Shown piece after piece: positions 7,524 through 16,249 of a stretch of 64,000 bases of DNA (within the stretch, counting starts at the first letter, position 1; every line of letters starts with the position of its first letter). A program made the position numbers and the translations under genes. Under the pieces are notes generated by a model, which was given only the letters and a program-made list of their open reading frames with translations, did no database searches and had not been told where the DNA came from. This DNA is from an uncultured Dysgonomonas sp. (lineage in GTDB: Bacteria > Bacteroidota > Bacteroidia > Bacteroidales > Dysgonomonadaceae), in NCBI RefSeq assembly GCF_934668725.1, contig NZ_CAKUOF010000012.1, positions 72,608 through 136,607 on the forward strand, written 5' to 3'.

Positions 7524-9935
7524 TTATTTATGAGTATACTTATAACGACGCCACAGAGTAACACTTCCCAAAATCAAAATAACCAAACCTAAAGGAAACA
7601 TTATATTTAAAATAGTATATTTAGTTCTATTCTCGTTAATAAGTTTCTTATCCAATAAGTTTAGCTTTTGAGTTTTCGAACGAAGCTCCATCCAACCATC
7701 ATCATTTGCAAGCCAGTTAACAGCATTAACAATAAAATCTCTATTACCATACCTGCGTCCGGAAGTACGGTCATATCCCATAGGTAAAACTTCGGAGTTA
7801 TCACCTTGCCCTATTATATCATTCCTTATAATATCGGACGAGCCTACAACGATCATTTTGGTATCAATACTCTCTATTTGAATTTTATGGTTTTGATGAT
7901 TAATACTGTCAGGTATTAATCGATTCTTAAAAGCAGATTCAAATTTACCATCCAAAGCTACGGCAACCGGAAGAAATGAATCTTTAAAATAATCTACATC
8001 CGACTGAATATGTTCAACATCAAAAGTTATCATCTCCGGTACAGAAATAATATGACTATACTGAGACGTTGTCAAAAGAATATTCTTGGTTGCCAACTTT
8101 GATTTATTCAATAAATCAATACTACTGACAAAAGCAGCTTTTACCTCCGTGATATCTTTAGTTATTACATTATCAAACGATGGTAATAAAAGCGGGCTAT
8201 AATACCAGGGAATACTTACAGCTTGGTCTTCAGGAGACGTTTGTACCAATATTTCAGAGGACTGGGAATCTTGGACAAAATTAGGTTCTATACGTACTCC
8301 ATATATAAAAAGCATATCGTCCAGAGCTGTTTCATTCTTCATGCTGGCAGATTGACCTTTGTTGGCGAGATCATCTAAAGAAACATAAGCGCCATCAATA
8401 AGCCAAAGAATACGTCCACCTTTCATTAAATACTGATCTAAAATATACTTTTCGGTTTCTGAATATCGTTGGGTTGGCCCTGCAATAATAACGACCTTAA
8501 AATCGTCTAATACAGAAGGATCATTTCCGATTTGTCCTCTATTAACAAAAAAGTATTTTGCCAAAGCCTCTTCGGCATCATATACATAAGCACGAGGTAA
8601 TTCTCCGTGTCCTTCAATAAAAGCAATAGACTGAGGTTCGCTTCTCAATAAAAGACGCAAAGCATCTACAAATTGAAATTCAAGATTAACAATAGAAGCA
8701 GTCAAATTTTCTTCTGCTGTATTTCCTTTTATATTCTTCAACAAAGAGACCCGTAAAGTATCCTGATTCACAATCACTTCTGCATAAGGATAAATCAATT
8801 GTTTACTAACCTTACCATCACGATCAACCTCATTAAGCATAATTGGAGGCATCTCATGTTCAGTCATATATTCAGGAAGTTGTTCTCTTGAAAGATGCAG
8901 AGATAAAGGATCAATAAAAGAAATATCCATTTTATAATCTGCATAACGATTCAGATCAATTAAAAATTGATTTATAGCATTTCGTATTCGCTGAAAACCA
9001 TAATTTAAGTTCCCATCCAGATACACATTTATTTTTACTTTAGTCGTACTATTATCTACAATCTGAGAAACCAGTTGCTTCGAATAATCACTAATTGTAT
9101 ATCTTTTATCCAGAGTTAAATCAATTTGAGGGTTCGCCAAAAATACTATTATAACATTAAGGATTAAAATACCTGCTCCTAAAGTCCAAAGTCTTTTTTT
9201 AAGTTTTTCATTTCTGAGACTTAAAACACCCGTCGTTAATAAATATATAATAAGAGCGTAATTAATAAATACCCATATATTACCAATGCCAACAACTCCC
9301 CTTTGTATTTGCATAATATGATAATACAAGCCAAATGAAGAAATGAAAACTCTAATACTTCCCGTTTGGAATATTGTACTGAATAAGTCAAAGCCAAAAT
9401 ATACTATAAAATTAAAAAATAAAGCTAGGATAAATGATATAATTTGATTCTGGGAAAGCGATGAGGCAAATATCCCAAAAGCGACAAAGACTCCTGACAG
9501 ACATATTAATGACACATACGACAAAAGTATAACTCCAATATCAAGAGTACTACTCAAATTACTTAGGGCAGATAAGGTATAGACATATATGAGAGTAGGT
9601 AATATTACTATAATTACAAAGATTAAAGTAGATATCCATTTACTCAATATTATTCGAGATATACTTACAGGACGCGAACGAAGCATGTCTAATGTGCGAG
9701 TCCGACTTTCTTCAGAAATGAGACGCATAGTCAATGCGGGAATAAGAATCAAAAGAAGTATAGACGAAAGAGTGAAAAATTTGTCTAAATTAGCATAACC
9801 AATATCTAAAATATTAAAACTACCTTCAAAAAGCCATAGCATCAATCCGTTTGCAACTAAAAAGATTAGAGCAAAAAACAAACCTATGCCTGAACAAATT
9901 ATCGAAATTAATTCTTTCCGTATCAAAACTCCCAT
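7524..9935 (-). CDS. gldG: GldF-GldG fusion: ABC transporter permease plus GldG-type domain
   Basis: This 803-residue protein joins two parts. Residues ~1-260 form an ABC-2-type permease with about six membrane helices, opening with a KELISIICSGIG segment and containing the LISEESRTRTLDMLRSRPVS cytosolic signature. Residues ~275-765 match the periplasmic GldG/intraflagellar-transport-type domain (GHGELPRAYVYDAEEAL, IIAGPTQRYSETE, LWLIDGAYVSLDD). A final membrane helix lies near 775-795. In gliding Bacteroidetes gldF and gldG are separate genes that act with the ATPase GldA; many non-gliding Bacteroidales have this fusion. No ATPase gene is adjacent. Fold assignment is firm. A gliding role is not implied, and export or envelope function is more likely. 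Confidence 0.85.
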   Translation of the reverse strand: MGVLIRKELISIICSGIGLFFALIFLVANGLMLWLFEGSFNILDIGYANLDKFFTLSSILLLILIPALTMRLISEESRTRTLDMLRSRPVSISRIILSKWISTLIFVIIVILPTLIYVYTLSALSNLSSTLDIGVILLSYVSLICLSGVFVAFGIFASSLSQNQIISFILALFFNFIVYFGFDLFSTIFQTGSIRVFISSFGLYYHIMQIQRGVVGIGNIWVFINYALIIYLLTTGVLSLRNEKLKKRLWTLGAGILILNVIIVFLANPQIDLTLDKRYTISDYSKQLVSQIVDNSTTKVKINVYLDGNLNYGFQRIRNAINQFLIDLNRYADYKMDISFIDPLSLHLSREQLPEYMTEHEMPPIMLNEVDRDGKVSKQLIYPYAEVIVNQDTLRVSLLKNIKGNTAEENLTASIVNLEFQFVDALRLLLRSEPQSIAFIEGHGELPRAYVYDAEEALAKYFFVNRGQIGNDPSVLDDFKVVIIAGPTQRYSETEKYILDQYLMKGGRILWLIDGAYVSLDDLANKGQSASMKNETALDDMLFIYGVRIEPNFVQDSQSSEILVQTSPEDQAVSIPWYYSPLLLPSFDNVITKDITEVKAAFVSSIDLLNKSKLATKNILLTTSQYSHIISVPEMITFDVEHIQSDVDYFKDSFLPVAVALDGKFESAFKNRLIPDSINHQNHKIQIESIDTKMIVVGSSDIIRNDIIGQGDNSEVLPMGYDRTSGRRYGNRDFIVNAVNWLANDDGWMELRSKTQKLNLLDKKLINENRTKYTILNIMFPLGLVILILGSVTLWRRYKYTHK

Positions 9936-10092
9936 CCGAAATAGTATATATAGCTAATTTTATATAGAAACCTTTTACAAAGAAACAATAAAAAAAGTAT
10001 CGTAACCACATAAAAACAAAGATATACAATCGACAAACCATAATGATATCTTTTTGTCATGTATAGGTGTTAAATCTAAAGAAATATTACTA

Positions 10093-10100
10093 TATCTTTG
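10093..10100 (+). promoter_or_regulatory. predicted -7 box for the gene at 10181
   Basis: TATCTTTG matches TAnnTTTG exactly and lies 81 bases before the start codon. No clear TTG is seen at the expected -33 spacing. A perfect GGAGGTGA at 10146-10153 lies within the leader. Confidence 0.45.
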
Positions 10101-10180
10101 TAACTAGCCAATTTAGTACAATAAAATAATTATCAGAAACCAATGGAGGTGACCCATCAAGCCTGATACCCGTTTAATGT

Positions 10181-11500
10181 ATGCGAATAAAACACGGAAT
10201 AAAAATAAGTCTTTTATCTTTATTAGTTATTGCAGTAATAACAATTGGCATTGTTATGTTTCAAAAACTGAGCCACGACAAGGGAGTATTTGAAACAGAT
10301 ATTTACACTCATATCCCATCCGAAGTAACAGGTATTTTACAAATCAATAAAGAAAAAAGTTTGAAAACATTCATAACTTTTTTTCCTGAGATTGAAAATA
10401 TTATGCTCACTATAAAAAGCTCTCTCACCTACCCGCTTTTAATTACCGAGCAACAAAATGACTTATATATAATAAGCAAAGTAACCAGCGAGCAAGAATC
10501 CCAAATAAAATCTTTATTGAAGAATACTTTATTTCCATCTTTCGCTCCTAAGATTAGAAAATATAAAGATGCTAATATATTCTTTTATTCAACAGATAAT
10601 AACCGTTTTTTCTCTTGTATGTTTTATCAGGGATTTTTCATTGGAGGATATAATTACACTTTATTAGAAAGTTTTGTAGATACTGATTCTTCTAATAATA
10701 TATTCAGTACAAAGCATGCTTCAGAAATTGCGAAGAAAATAAAAAACATTTATCCCGCAAATCTATATTTTAATAATAAAACATTCTATACATCTTTTAA
10801 TATTGATATAGAAGATAATCAAATCGAATTATCCGGTTACACAAATTATACATTTTCAGATAACTGGCCCAATGAGGTTACTTCCGAGCATGACAGTATA
10901 GCTATTGATTACTCTGTATTTCCCGATTCGCTACTTTCGTATACCATTAGTACTGATGCTGCAAGTATATCAAGTTCGCTTATATGCTTGTTTAATGCTC
11001 CATCATATGGCTTCATATTAAATAAGAATCAAGAATCTCCCATATATGCTCTGAAGTATATGCAGGATCGCTTTGATATCTATAATCATTTAAATAAACT
11101 TGAGGTAAACTATATTCAAAAAAAATTTAGTACCAGAGATGTCGTTTTAGGTAATCAACATATCTATATGACTTCAGAACAAATGGGACGTGAAATTTTT
11201 CATCATAATTCACCGGTCTATCTCTCCTTTTATAAAAACTACCTTTTAGTTTCTGCAGACAGAGACATTCTGATGCAGTATCTAAATAGGAATGGACATT
11301 ATCAGGTTAAGACACCTTTCGATCCTATAAATATAAGTTCACAAACAATATCCTTATTTTTCAGTAACAATATACAAGAGTTTTCTCCGGAATACTTAAC
11401 TAATTATTTTCTGATACAAAAACTAACCAAAGGGCAAATATATATCAAAACCTATACGGAAGACGGCGAAAGGAAAATAGAAATCTTATTAAACAATTGA
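10181..11500 (+). CDS. signal-anchored protein of unknown function
   Basis: I do not recognise this 439-residue protein. It has a basic N-terminus followed by one membrane segment (about residues 8-28), then a polar, mostly beta-type ectodomain without cysteine motifs or an evident catalytic signature. Aromatic residues are frequent. Layout and composition are like the large uncharacterised periplasmic proteins of Bacteroidales that are anchored by an N-terminal helix. It is divergent from gldFG, with 245 bases between them, and is followed by mscL on the same strand 65 bases later. A shared transcript with mscL is possible but not shown. Confidence 0.6.
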   Translation: MRIKHGIKISLLSLLVIAVITIGIVMFQKLSHDKGVFETDIYTHIPSEVTGILQINKEKSLKTFITFFPEIENIMLTIKSSLTYPLLITEQQNDLYIISKVTSEQESQIKSLLKNTLFPSFAPKIRKYKDANIFFYSTDNNRFFSCMFYQGFFIGGYNYTLLESFVDTDSSNNIFSTKHASEIAKKIKNIYPANLYFNNKTFYTSFNIDIEDNQIELSGYTNYTFSDNWPNEVTSEHDSIAIDYSVFPDSLLSYTISTDAASISSSLICLFNAPSYGFILNKNQESPIYALKYMQDRFDIYNHLNKLEVNYIQKKFSTRDVVLGNQHIYMTSEQMGREIFHHNSPVYLSFYKNYLLVSADRDILMQYLNRNGHYQVKTPFDPINISSQTISLFFSNNIQEFSPEYLTNYFLIQKLTKGQIYIKTYTEDGERKIEILLNN

Positions 11501-11565
11501 TAACTTAACAATGTTATAAAATAAGCACTTATAAAGAGAAAGTATAACTAATAAAATAAATAAAC

Positions 11566-11985
11566 ATGGCAATAATAAAAGAGCTTAAGGCATTCATGAT
11601 GCGAGGTAATGTGGTCGATATGGCAGTCGGGGTAATAGTCGGCGGAGCATTCGGACAGATTGTAAATTCACTTGTGAATGACGTTATTATGCCTCCTATC
11701 GGAGTACTTCTTAATGGTGTAAATTTTTCAGATTTAAAATTTGTTATAAAAGAAGCCTCTGTAGATGCAGCCGGAACTGCACTGCCTGCAGTAAGCCTCA
11801 ATTATGGCAACTTCATACAGATGGTTATCAACTTTGTTATTATATCAACTGCTATATTCTTTGTTATCAAAGGAATGAACAGTCTTCAAAATAAGAAAGA
11901 AGAAGTACCAGCAGCCCCTCCTGCTCCATCTAAAGAAGAAGTTTTACTTACTGAAATAAGAGATCTTCTTAAAGAAAAAAAATAG
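11566..11985 (+). CDS. mscL: large-conductance mechanosensitive channel MscL
   Basis: This 139-residue protein is a clear MscL. The N-terminal amphipathic helix is followed by the pore-lining first helix RGNVVDMAVGVIVGGAFG, the NDVIMPPIG turn, a periplasmic loop, the second helix (about residues 84-104) and a charged C-terminal helical bundle ending LLTEIRDLLKEKK. Length is normal for the family (about 130-150). MscL forms a homopentamer in the inner membrane that opens near lytic tension to release solutes during osmotic downshock. A Pro/Ala linker near residues 115-122 precedes the cytoplasmic bundle. Confidence 0.95.
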   Translation: MAIIKELKAFMMRGNVVDMAVGVIVGGAFGQIVNSLVNDVIMPPIGVLLNGVNFSDLKFVIKEASVDAAGTALPAVSLNYGNFIQMVINFVIISTAIFFVIKGMNSLQNKKEEVPAAPPAPSKEEVLLTEIRDLLKEKK

Positions 11986-12082
11986 TAACTTCCACCATAT
12001 TATAGTACAAGACTAAGATTAAAGACATAAGGCTCTATTTAGTTATCTAGCTCTATTAGGCACTAGAGAACTCCATACTAAA

Positions 12083-12105
12083 TCCTCATATTTTGAGGAG
12101 GTTTA
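12083..12105 (+). terminator. possible weak terminator downstream of mscL
   Basis: TCCTCA (12083-12088) pairs with TGAGGA (12094-12099) around a short loop, then GGTTTATTG. The T-run is poor, so this may be only a hairpin in the leader of the next gene. Confidence 0.35.
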
Positions 12106-12140
12106 TTGTATTGTGAGTTAAAACTAAAAAAGAATGCCTT

Positions 12141-13163
12141 ATGAAACTTGATAATTATTTATTAATCCTATGTGGATGTGGATTTGTATCATGTAGTGAT
12201 GAGGAATTTGAAATACCATCAGTTCCTCCTGTTTCACCCTATGAAAATGCCCTTAATATACCTATTGTATTTGTTGATAATCTATTAAACACATCTACAA
12301 ATTATAATGCTGTAAGAATAGGTGAATATCTCTGGATGGATAGCAATATCAATCACTATGCAGGTGAACCTTTTAATAAAGAAGATATAAATCTTATTCT
12401 AAAGAGGTATAGAATAGACACAACTCTTCTTAAAAATGTAACTGCTCAGGAAATTAATAAATATTGCGGCCCTTATTACAATCGTGAACGTTTTGAATAC
12501 CTCGAAAATAGAGATATCTGTGTAGTATATGAAGGTAAAAATAAAGTATTAACTTCAGGCTGGGGAGCTCCGTCTAATAACGATGTACGGCAATTGTTTG
12601 CAATGTGTGGCAATGCTACGGAACAAGATGTAAGAACCATGCTTACTGTTAAATCCGGAAGTAACCCCGTTGCAAAACCAGGTCTTACTTATTGGTTCGG
12701 ACCCAATAACACCAATAAATATCGGCTCAATTTAATGCCATCAGGAGCGAGGTTTAATGGGGATCAAGTCTGGAAACTAAATCATACTCTCACCGATGTA
12801 GAATATATAAATGTAGACAAAGGTGATTTTTATGGATTTACTCAAGCTGTAATAATCCCGACATGGGATGGAAGAGCATCTATTGACGATTACCCACATA
12901 CAGATCCGATTAAATATTGGCATTGGATGCCTGTACGATGGTGCCGAAAACTTACAGCTATAGAACTTGGTTATAGACTGTTTATCAATAAAGCTCAAAA
13001 TGAAATTATAAAACTTCCCCCTAACGCATCTGCACCTAATGGATATAGTGAATTACAAAATGGGTATATCAGAGGGTTTTATGTTCAGTTTATACTGAAT
13101 AATCCTAATCCACAGAAAACAGTTCAACAAATTGTTTCAATGGCAAAAAATTTATATCAATAA
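12141..13163 (+). CDS. FISUMP-like surface lipoprotein, copy 1
   Basis: This 340-residue protein has a lipobox ending FVSC near residue 18. Acidic residues follow at once (SDEEFE), which fits the Bacteroidetes lipoprotein export signal for surface display. The body resembles the paralogous domain first described in Fibrobacter succinogenes (FISUMP). A VRIGEYLWMDSNINH segment lies near residue 60, matching the IGxxxWMxxNLN start of that domain. Further on come YWFGPNNTNKYRLNLMPSGAR, WHWMPVRWCRKLT and a C-terminal YIRGFYVQFI. A paralogue with the same layout follows. Binding function is likely, but the ligand is unknown and no enzyme motif is seen. Confidence 0.7.
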   Translation: MKLDNYLLILCGCGFVSCSDEEFEIPSVPPVSPYENALNIPIVFVDNLLNTSTNYNAVRIGEYLWMDSNINHYAGEPFNKEDINLILKRYRIDTTLLKNVTAQEINKYCGPYYNRERFEYLENRDICVVYEGKNKVLTSGWGAPSNNDVRQLFAMCGNATEQDVRTMLTVKSGSNPVAKPGLTYWFGPNNTNKYRLNLMPSGARFNGDQVWKLNHTLTDVEYINVDKGDFYGFTQAVIIPTWDGRASIDDYPHTDPIKYWHWMPVRWCRKLTAIELGYRLFINKAQNEIIKLPPNASAPNGYSELQNGYIRGFYVQFILNNPNPQKTVQQIVSMAKNLYQ

Positions 13164-13173
13164 TTTCTCCGTT

Positions 13174-13224
13174 AAAATAGATTCAAGGAGTAGATATACA
13201 GCATATATTCTTTGAATCTATTTT
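13174..13224 (+). terminator. rho-independent terminator after FISUMP-like copy 1
   Basis: A 13-base-pair perfect stem (AAAATAGATTCAA 13174-13186 with TTGAATCTATTTT 13212-13224) closes a 25-base loop and ends in T residues. It separates the two paralogues, so each probably has its own transcript. Confidence 0.65.
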
Positions 13225-13310
13225 ATATAGAAAAATTCACTTACACTTCAATATTTAACATATAAACACTCTTATTTTAACCTATATTTTTAAATTTTGT
13301 AAAGATTACC

Positions 13311-13318
13311 TATCTTTG
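13311..13318 (+). promoter_or_regulatory. predicted -7 box for FISUMP-like copy 2
   Basis: TATCTTTG matches TAnnTTTG exactly, 28 bases before the start codon and just after the terminator of copy 1. The -33 element is not obvious. Confidence 0.5.
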
Positions 13319-13346
13319 ACTATTTATATAAAACAATAACACTAAA

Positions 13347-14375
13347 ATGAAATTCAGTAACCTTTTATTAATCTTATTAGTAATTTTCATGTCTTGCAGT
13401 GACGATACGTTTAATGAACCCTCAGAACCGACCCCTACCCCTCCTCCCGTAGAAAACGATCCAACCATACCTTTATTATTTTATGACAGTTTTGCAAATA
13501 TATCTGCCGAATACAAAGCTGTTCAAATAGGAGAATACCTTTGGATGAATACTAACATTAATCATTATCCGGGACAACCTTTTACAAAATCAGATATAGA
13601 GTTAATATTTAGAAGATACAGGATGAATCCTCAGGCATTAAAAAATATAAGTATCGAAGACATCAATAAATATTGTGGTCCATATTATGATCGCAATCGC
13701 TTCGAATACCTAGAGGATAGAAGTAAATGTGTTATTTATGAAGGCAAAGATAAAGTGCTGAACAATAATTGGAGTTCGGCCTCTACTAAAGATTTTCAGC
13801 AACTATTTGCCATGTGTGGTAATGGAGGAGAGCAAGATGTACGCCTTTCTTTAACAGTGAAAGCTGGAGAAAATCCAATATCTATATTAGGTCTCACTTA
13901 TTGGTTCGGTCCTAATAATACAAACAAATACGGTTTTAATCTAATGCCCGGTGGAGCACGTTTCAATGGACCGCAAGTTTGGGAATTAAAGCATAACCAT
14001 GAAGGCACAGATAATGAACTAATAAATGTTTTAACCGGAGACTTCTACGGGTTCACCCAAGCAGCCATGTGGCAAACATGGGATGGAAAAGTATCTATAG
14101 ACGACTACCCCCATGGAGATGTAGGTAAAACATGGCATTGGATGCCTATAAGATGGTGCCGTAAGCTAACAGATGAAGAACTTGGATATAAATTATATAT
14201 AAATCAAGCACAAACAGATATAAAAAAAATAAACCTCACGGATCCTATTCCTGAAGGGTATAAAGAATTATCCAATGGGTATATTAGAGGGTTTTATGTT
14301 CAATTTATATTAAATAATCCAAATCCACCAAAGTCAGTATCTGATATTGTAGCTATGGCTAAACCACTCAGATAA
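13347..14375 (+). CDS. FISUMP-like surface lipoprotein, copy 2
   Basis: This 342-residue paralogue of the preceding gene has a lipobox ending FMSC near residue 17. An acidic export-type signal (SDDTFNE) and a Pro/Thr-rich linker follow, to about residue 36. Conserved blocks shared with copy 1 include IGEYLWMNTNINH, DINKYCGPYYDRNRFEYLE, LTYWFGPNNTNKY, the GFNLMPGGARFNG core typical of FISUMP domains, and RWCRKLT. The two copies diverge mainly in the linker and near residues 215-225, where copy 2 has a short insertion. Tandem duplication is the simplest origin. Role is inferred as surface binding or adhesion. Confidence 0.7.
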   Translation: MKFSNLLLILLVIFMSCSDDTFNEPSEPTPTPPPVENDPTIPLLFYDSFANISAEYKAVQIGEYLWMNTNINHYPGQPFTKSDIELIFRRYRMNPQALKNISIEDINKYCGPYYDRNRFEYLEDRSKCVIYEGKDKVLNNNWSSASTKDFQQLFAMCGNGGEQDVRLSLTVKAGENPISILGLTYWFGPNNTNKYGFNLMPGGARFNGPQVWELKHNHEGTDNELINVLTGDFYGFTQAAMWQTWDGKVSIDDYPHGDVGKTWHWMPIRWCRKLTDEELGYKLYINQAQTDIKKINLTDPIPEGYKELSNGYIRGFYVQFILNNPNPPKSVSDIVAMAKPLR

Positions 14376-14402
14376 TACACCAATCTTTTATCTTTAAATA
14401 AG

Positions 14403-14436
14403 AAAAGTGAAGCCTGCATAGGCTTCACTTTTTTAT
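14403..14436 (+). terminator. rho-independent terminator
   Basis: AAAAGTGAAGCC (14403-14414) pairs with GGCTTCACTTTT (14421-14432) around TGCATA, followed by a T-run. It ends the transcript of FISUMP-like copy 2. Confidence 0.9.
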
Positions 14437-14598
14437 TTAATGGTATGGTACTTCTTTTTTATTTAAAATTTCTCAATCTTATTCCTTTGATTATGCTAAA
14501 ATGCATGATCTGTATTAATTATAATATCTTCTTTTTTAATTTCAATCATATTACAAATCGCTCTTTATTGCATATTACAGAAGATCATTTTTATAAAT

Positions 14599-14637
14599 AA
14601 AAAGAGAGAGTTATGTAGATAACTCTCTCTTTTTATT
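14599..14637 (-). terminator. terminator of the first SusC/SusD operon
   Basis: AAAAGAGAGAGTTAT pairs with ATAACTCTCTCTTTT around GTAG, with A/T tracts on both sides. It lies just beyond the SusD stop at 14656, so on the - strand it closes the SusC/SusD transcript. Confidence 0.85.
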
Positions 14638-14655
14638 TATACTATTCTTCAATAG

Positions 14656-16236
14656 TTATTTTACATCCCAGAATATTCTGGTTAAACGTGTATCTTTCGC
14701 TTTTACAGAAGAATAATTTGTATTTACACTTGTCTCTTTAGAAGGATAAAGAAGACGAGTTGGTGGAGTTTCAAATCCCGGATCTTTAGCTTTAGATGGG
14801 AAAGGTAACAGTTTAGGTAACTTAGTACGTCTATATTCTGTCCAAGCCTCTATAGATTGTAGCCATCCAAGATGTAACCATTTCTGAGTAGCTATCAGTT
14901 CTAGGTTCTTAGCTTTATTTGAGGTGTATGGCATACCATTAGTTAAATAATCAGCTATTGCTGTTTCTGTAGGCATAGCTTCTTTTTGACTTTCAGAACT
15001 AATTGCATTCAAATAGTAATAAAATTTAACTGATTGTTTCACACCTGTTTCATAAGCCGTTTTAGCTTGCGCTGATGTACCCCAACGTTCAAAAGCTTCA
15101 GCTTTTATAAAATTCACTTCAGCAGCAGTCATTCTGATACCTGGAAGTTTAGAGTTAAACCAGAATGTTGTAGAATCCCAGCTTGAAACTTTATCTGCTA
15201 TAGAAGTAATTTCGTCCCCAGACATGTCTATAGATGGAGCTTTAAATGTAGCTTGTCCATTTTTATTAAAGAATAGATCTAAACGAGGATCTTTACTAGG
15301 AACCATTACATCATTAAGCATGTAATCAGGAGCAACTCTTGCATTTCCTTCTTTTAATGCATTCTCAAGAGATTTAGTGTAATTTGCCAATGGAGTTAGC
15401 AATACATCACTTTGACTAGGATCATAATTGGGATTATTATCCGCATCAATTAATGGATATTCAGATGGTTTACTCAACATATTCATAATATTAGTTTGAG
15501 CATATCCCGGATCAACTTCAGAAAGATGGATCAATAACTTCAAACGCAGTGAATTCGCATACCTTTGCCATAAATTGATTCTACCTTGCAGCAAAATATC
15601 TCCAAATTTAAAAGCATCATTCGCTGGAGCTGTCTTAAAGAATCCCGAGATTTCATCTAATCTTTGAATAAATTCTTTGTAAAGAGTTGCAGCATCTTCA
15701 AACTCAGCATGAACTGTAGCAGACTGACCTTTTAGAATACTACCTGCTGTATGAAATGGAACATCACCGAATAAGTCTATCATTTGTGAGGCTCTATCGT
15801 ATAATACAACTTCGCCTGCTTTCAAAAAATACTCATTATCAGTTTTCTGCTTTGGTGTTGTTGCTTTCTCATTCTGCAATTCCATCATTATATACATAGC
15901 CATAGCACCGGCACTTGCAGTTTCATCTCCACCGGTCTTTCCTACATAAAAATCTCTCCAAAATTGCCCAATATAGCCATCATTTTGTCTATAAATAGAA
16001 GAACCATTATTTAAAACCATAGTTTGAGAATATATAGCGGTTTGAATTGCTAAAAAAGTACGAACATGATAATATTCATATCTCATTCTCTCATTATTTA
16101 TCATCGAGGCATAATAGCCGGGCACACTACCTTCTGTTATAGAATCAGGGCTAAGAAACTTATCATCTATATCACAACTTGTCCCTAAGAACAAAGAAGC
16201 TAAGAATAGTCCTGTTAATTTTATTATTTTTTTCAT
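14656..16236 (-). CDS. SusD-like outer-membrane lipoprotein (SusD-like_2 type)
   Basis: This 526-residue lipoprotein has a lipobox ending GTSC near residue 21 followed by DIDDKF, a surface-export type signal. The body has the TPR-like helical pattern of nutrient-binding RagB/SusD proteins, with an LWQRYANSLRLKLLIHLS helix near residue 220, APDYMLNDVMVPSKDPRLDLFF near 300, and the VNFIKAEAFERWG helix near 370. It ends with a W-x-E-Y-RRTKLPKLLPFPS segment. These features favour the SusD-like_2 subgroup. It would cap the SusC barrel encoded 13 bases upstream. No hydrolase gene is adjacent, so the nutrient cannot be inferred. Confidence 0.9.
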   Translation of the reverse strand: MKKIIKLTGLFLASLFLGTSCDIDDKFLSPDSITEGSVPGYYASMINNERMRYEYYHVRTFLAIQTAIYSQTMVLNNGSSIYRQNDGYIGQFWRDFYVGKTGGDETASAGAMAMYIMMELQNEKATTPKQKTDNEYFLKAGEVVLYDRASQMIDLFGDVPFHTAGSILKGQSATVHAEFEDAATLYKEFIQRLDEISGFFKTAPANDAFKFGDILLQGRINLWQRYANSLRLKLLIHLSEVDPGYAQTNIMNMLSKPSEYPLIDADNNPNYDPSQSDVLLTPLANYTKSLENALKEGNARVAPDYMLNDVMVPSKDPRLDLFFNKNGQATFKAPSIDMSGDEITSIADKVSSWDSTTFWFNSKLPGIRMTAAEVNFIKAEAFERWGTSAQAKTAYETGVKQSVKFYYYLNAISSESQKEAMPTETAIADYLTNGMPYTSNKAKNLELIATQKWLHLGWLQSIEAWTEYRRTKLPKLLPFPSKAKDPGFETPPTRLLYPSKETSVNTNYSSVKAKDTRLTRIFWDVK

Positions 16237-16249
16237 ATTGAGTCTTTAC

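Noticed and set aside
9826..10041. Small minus-strand frame overlapping the gldFG start
   Set aside because: It overlaps the start of gldFG in another frame, has biased aromatic composition and no recognisable domain or start signal.
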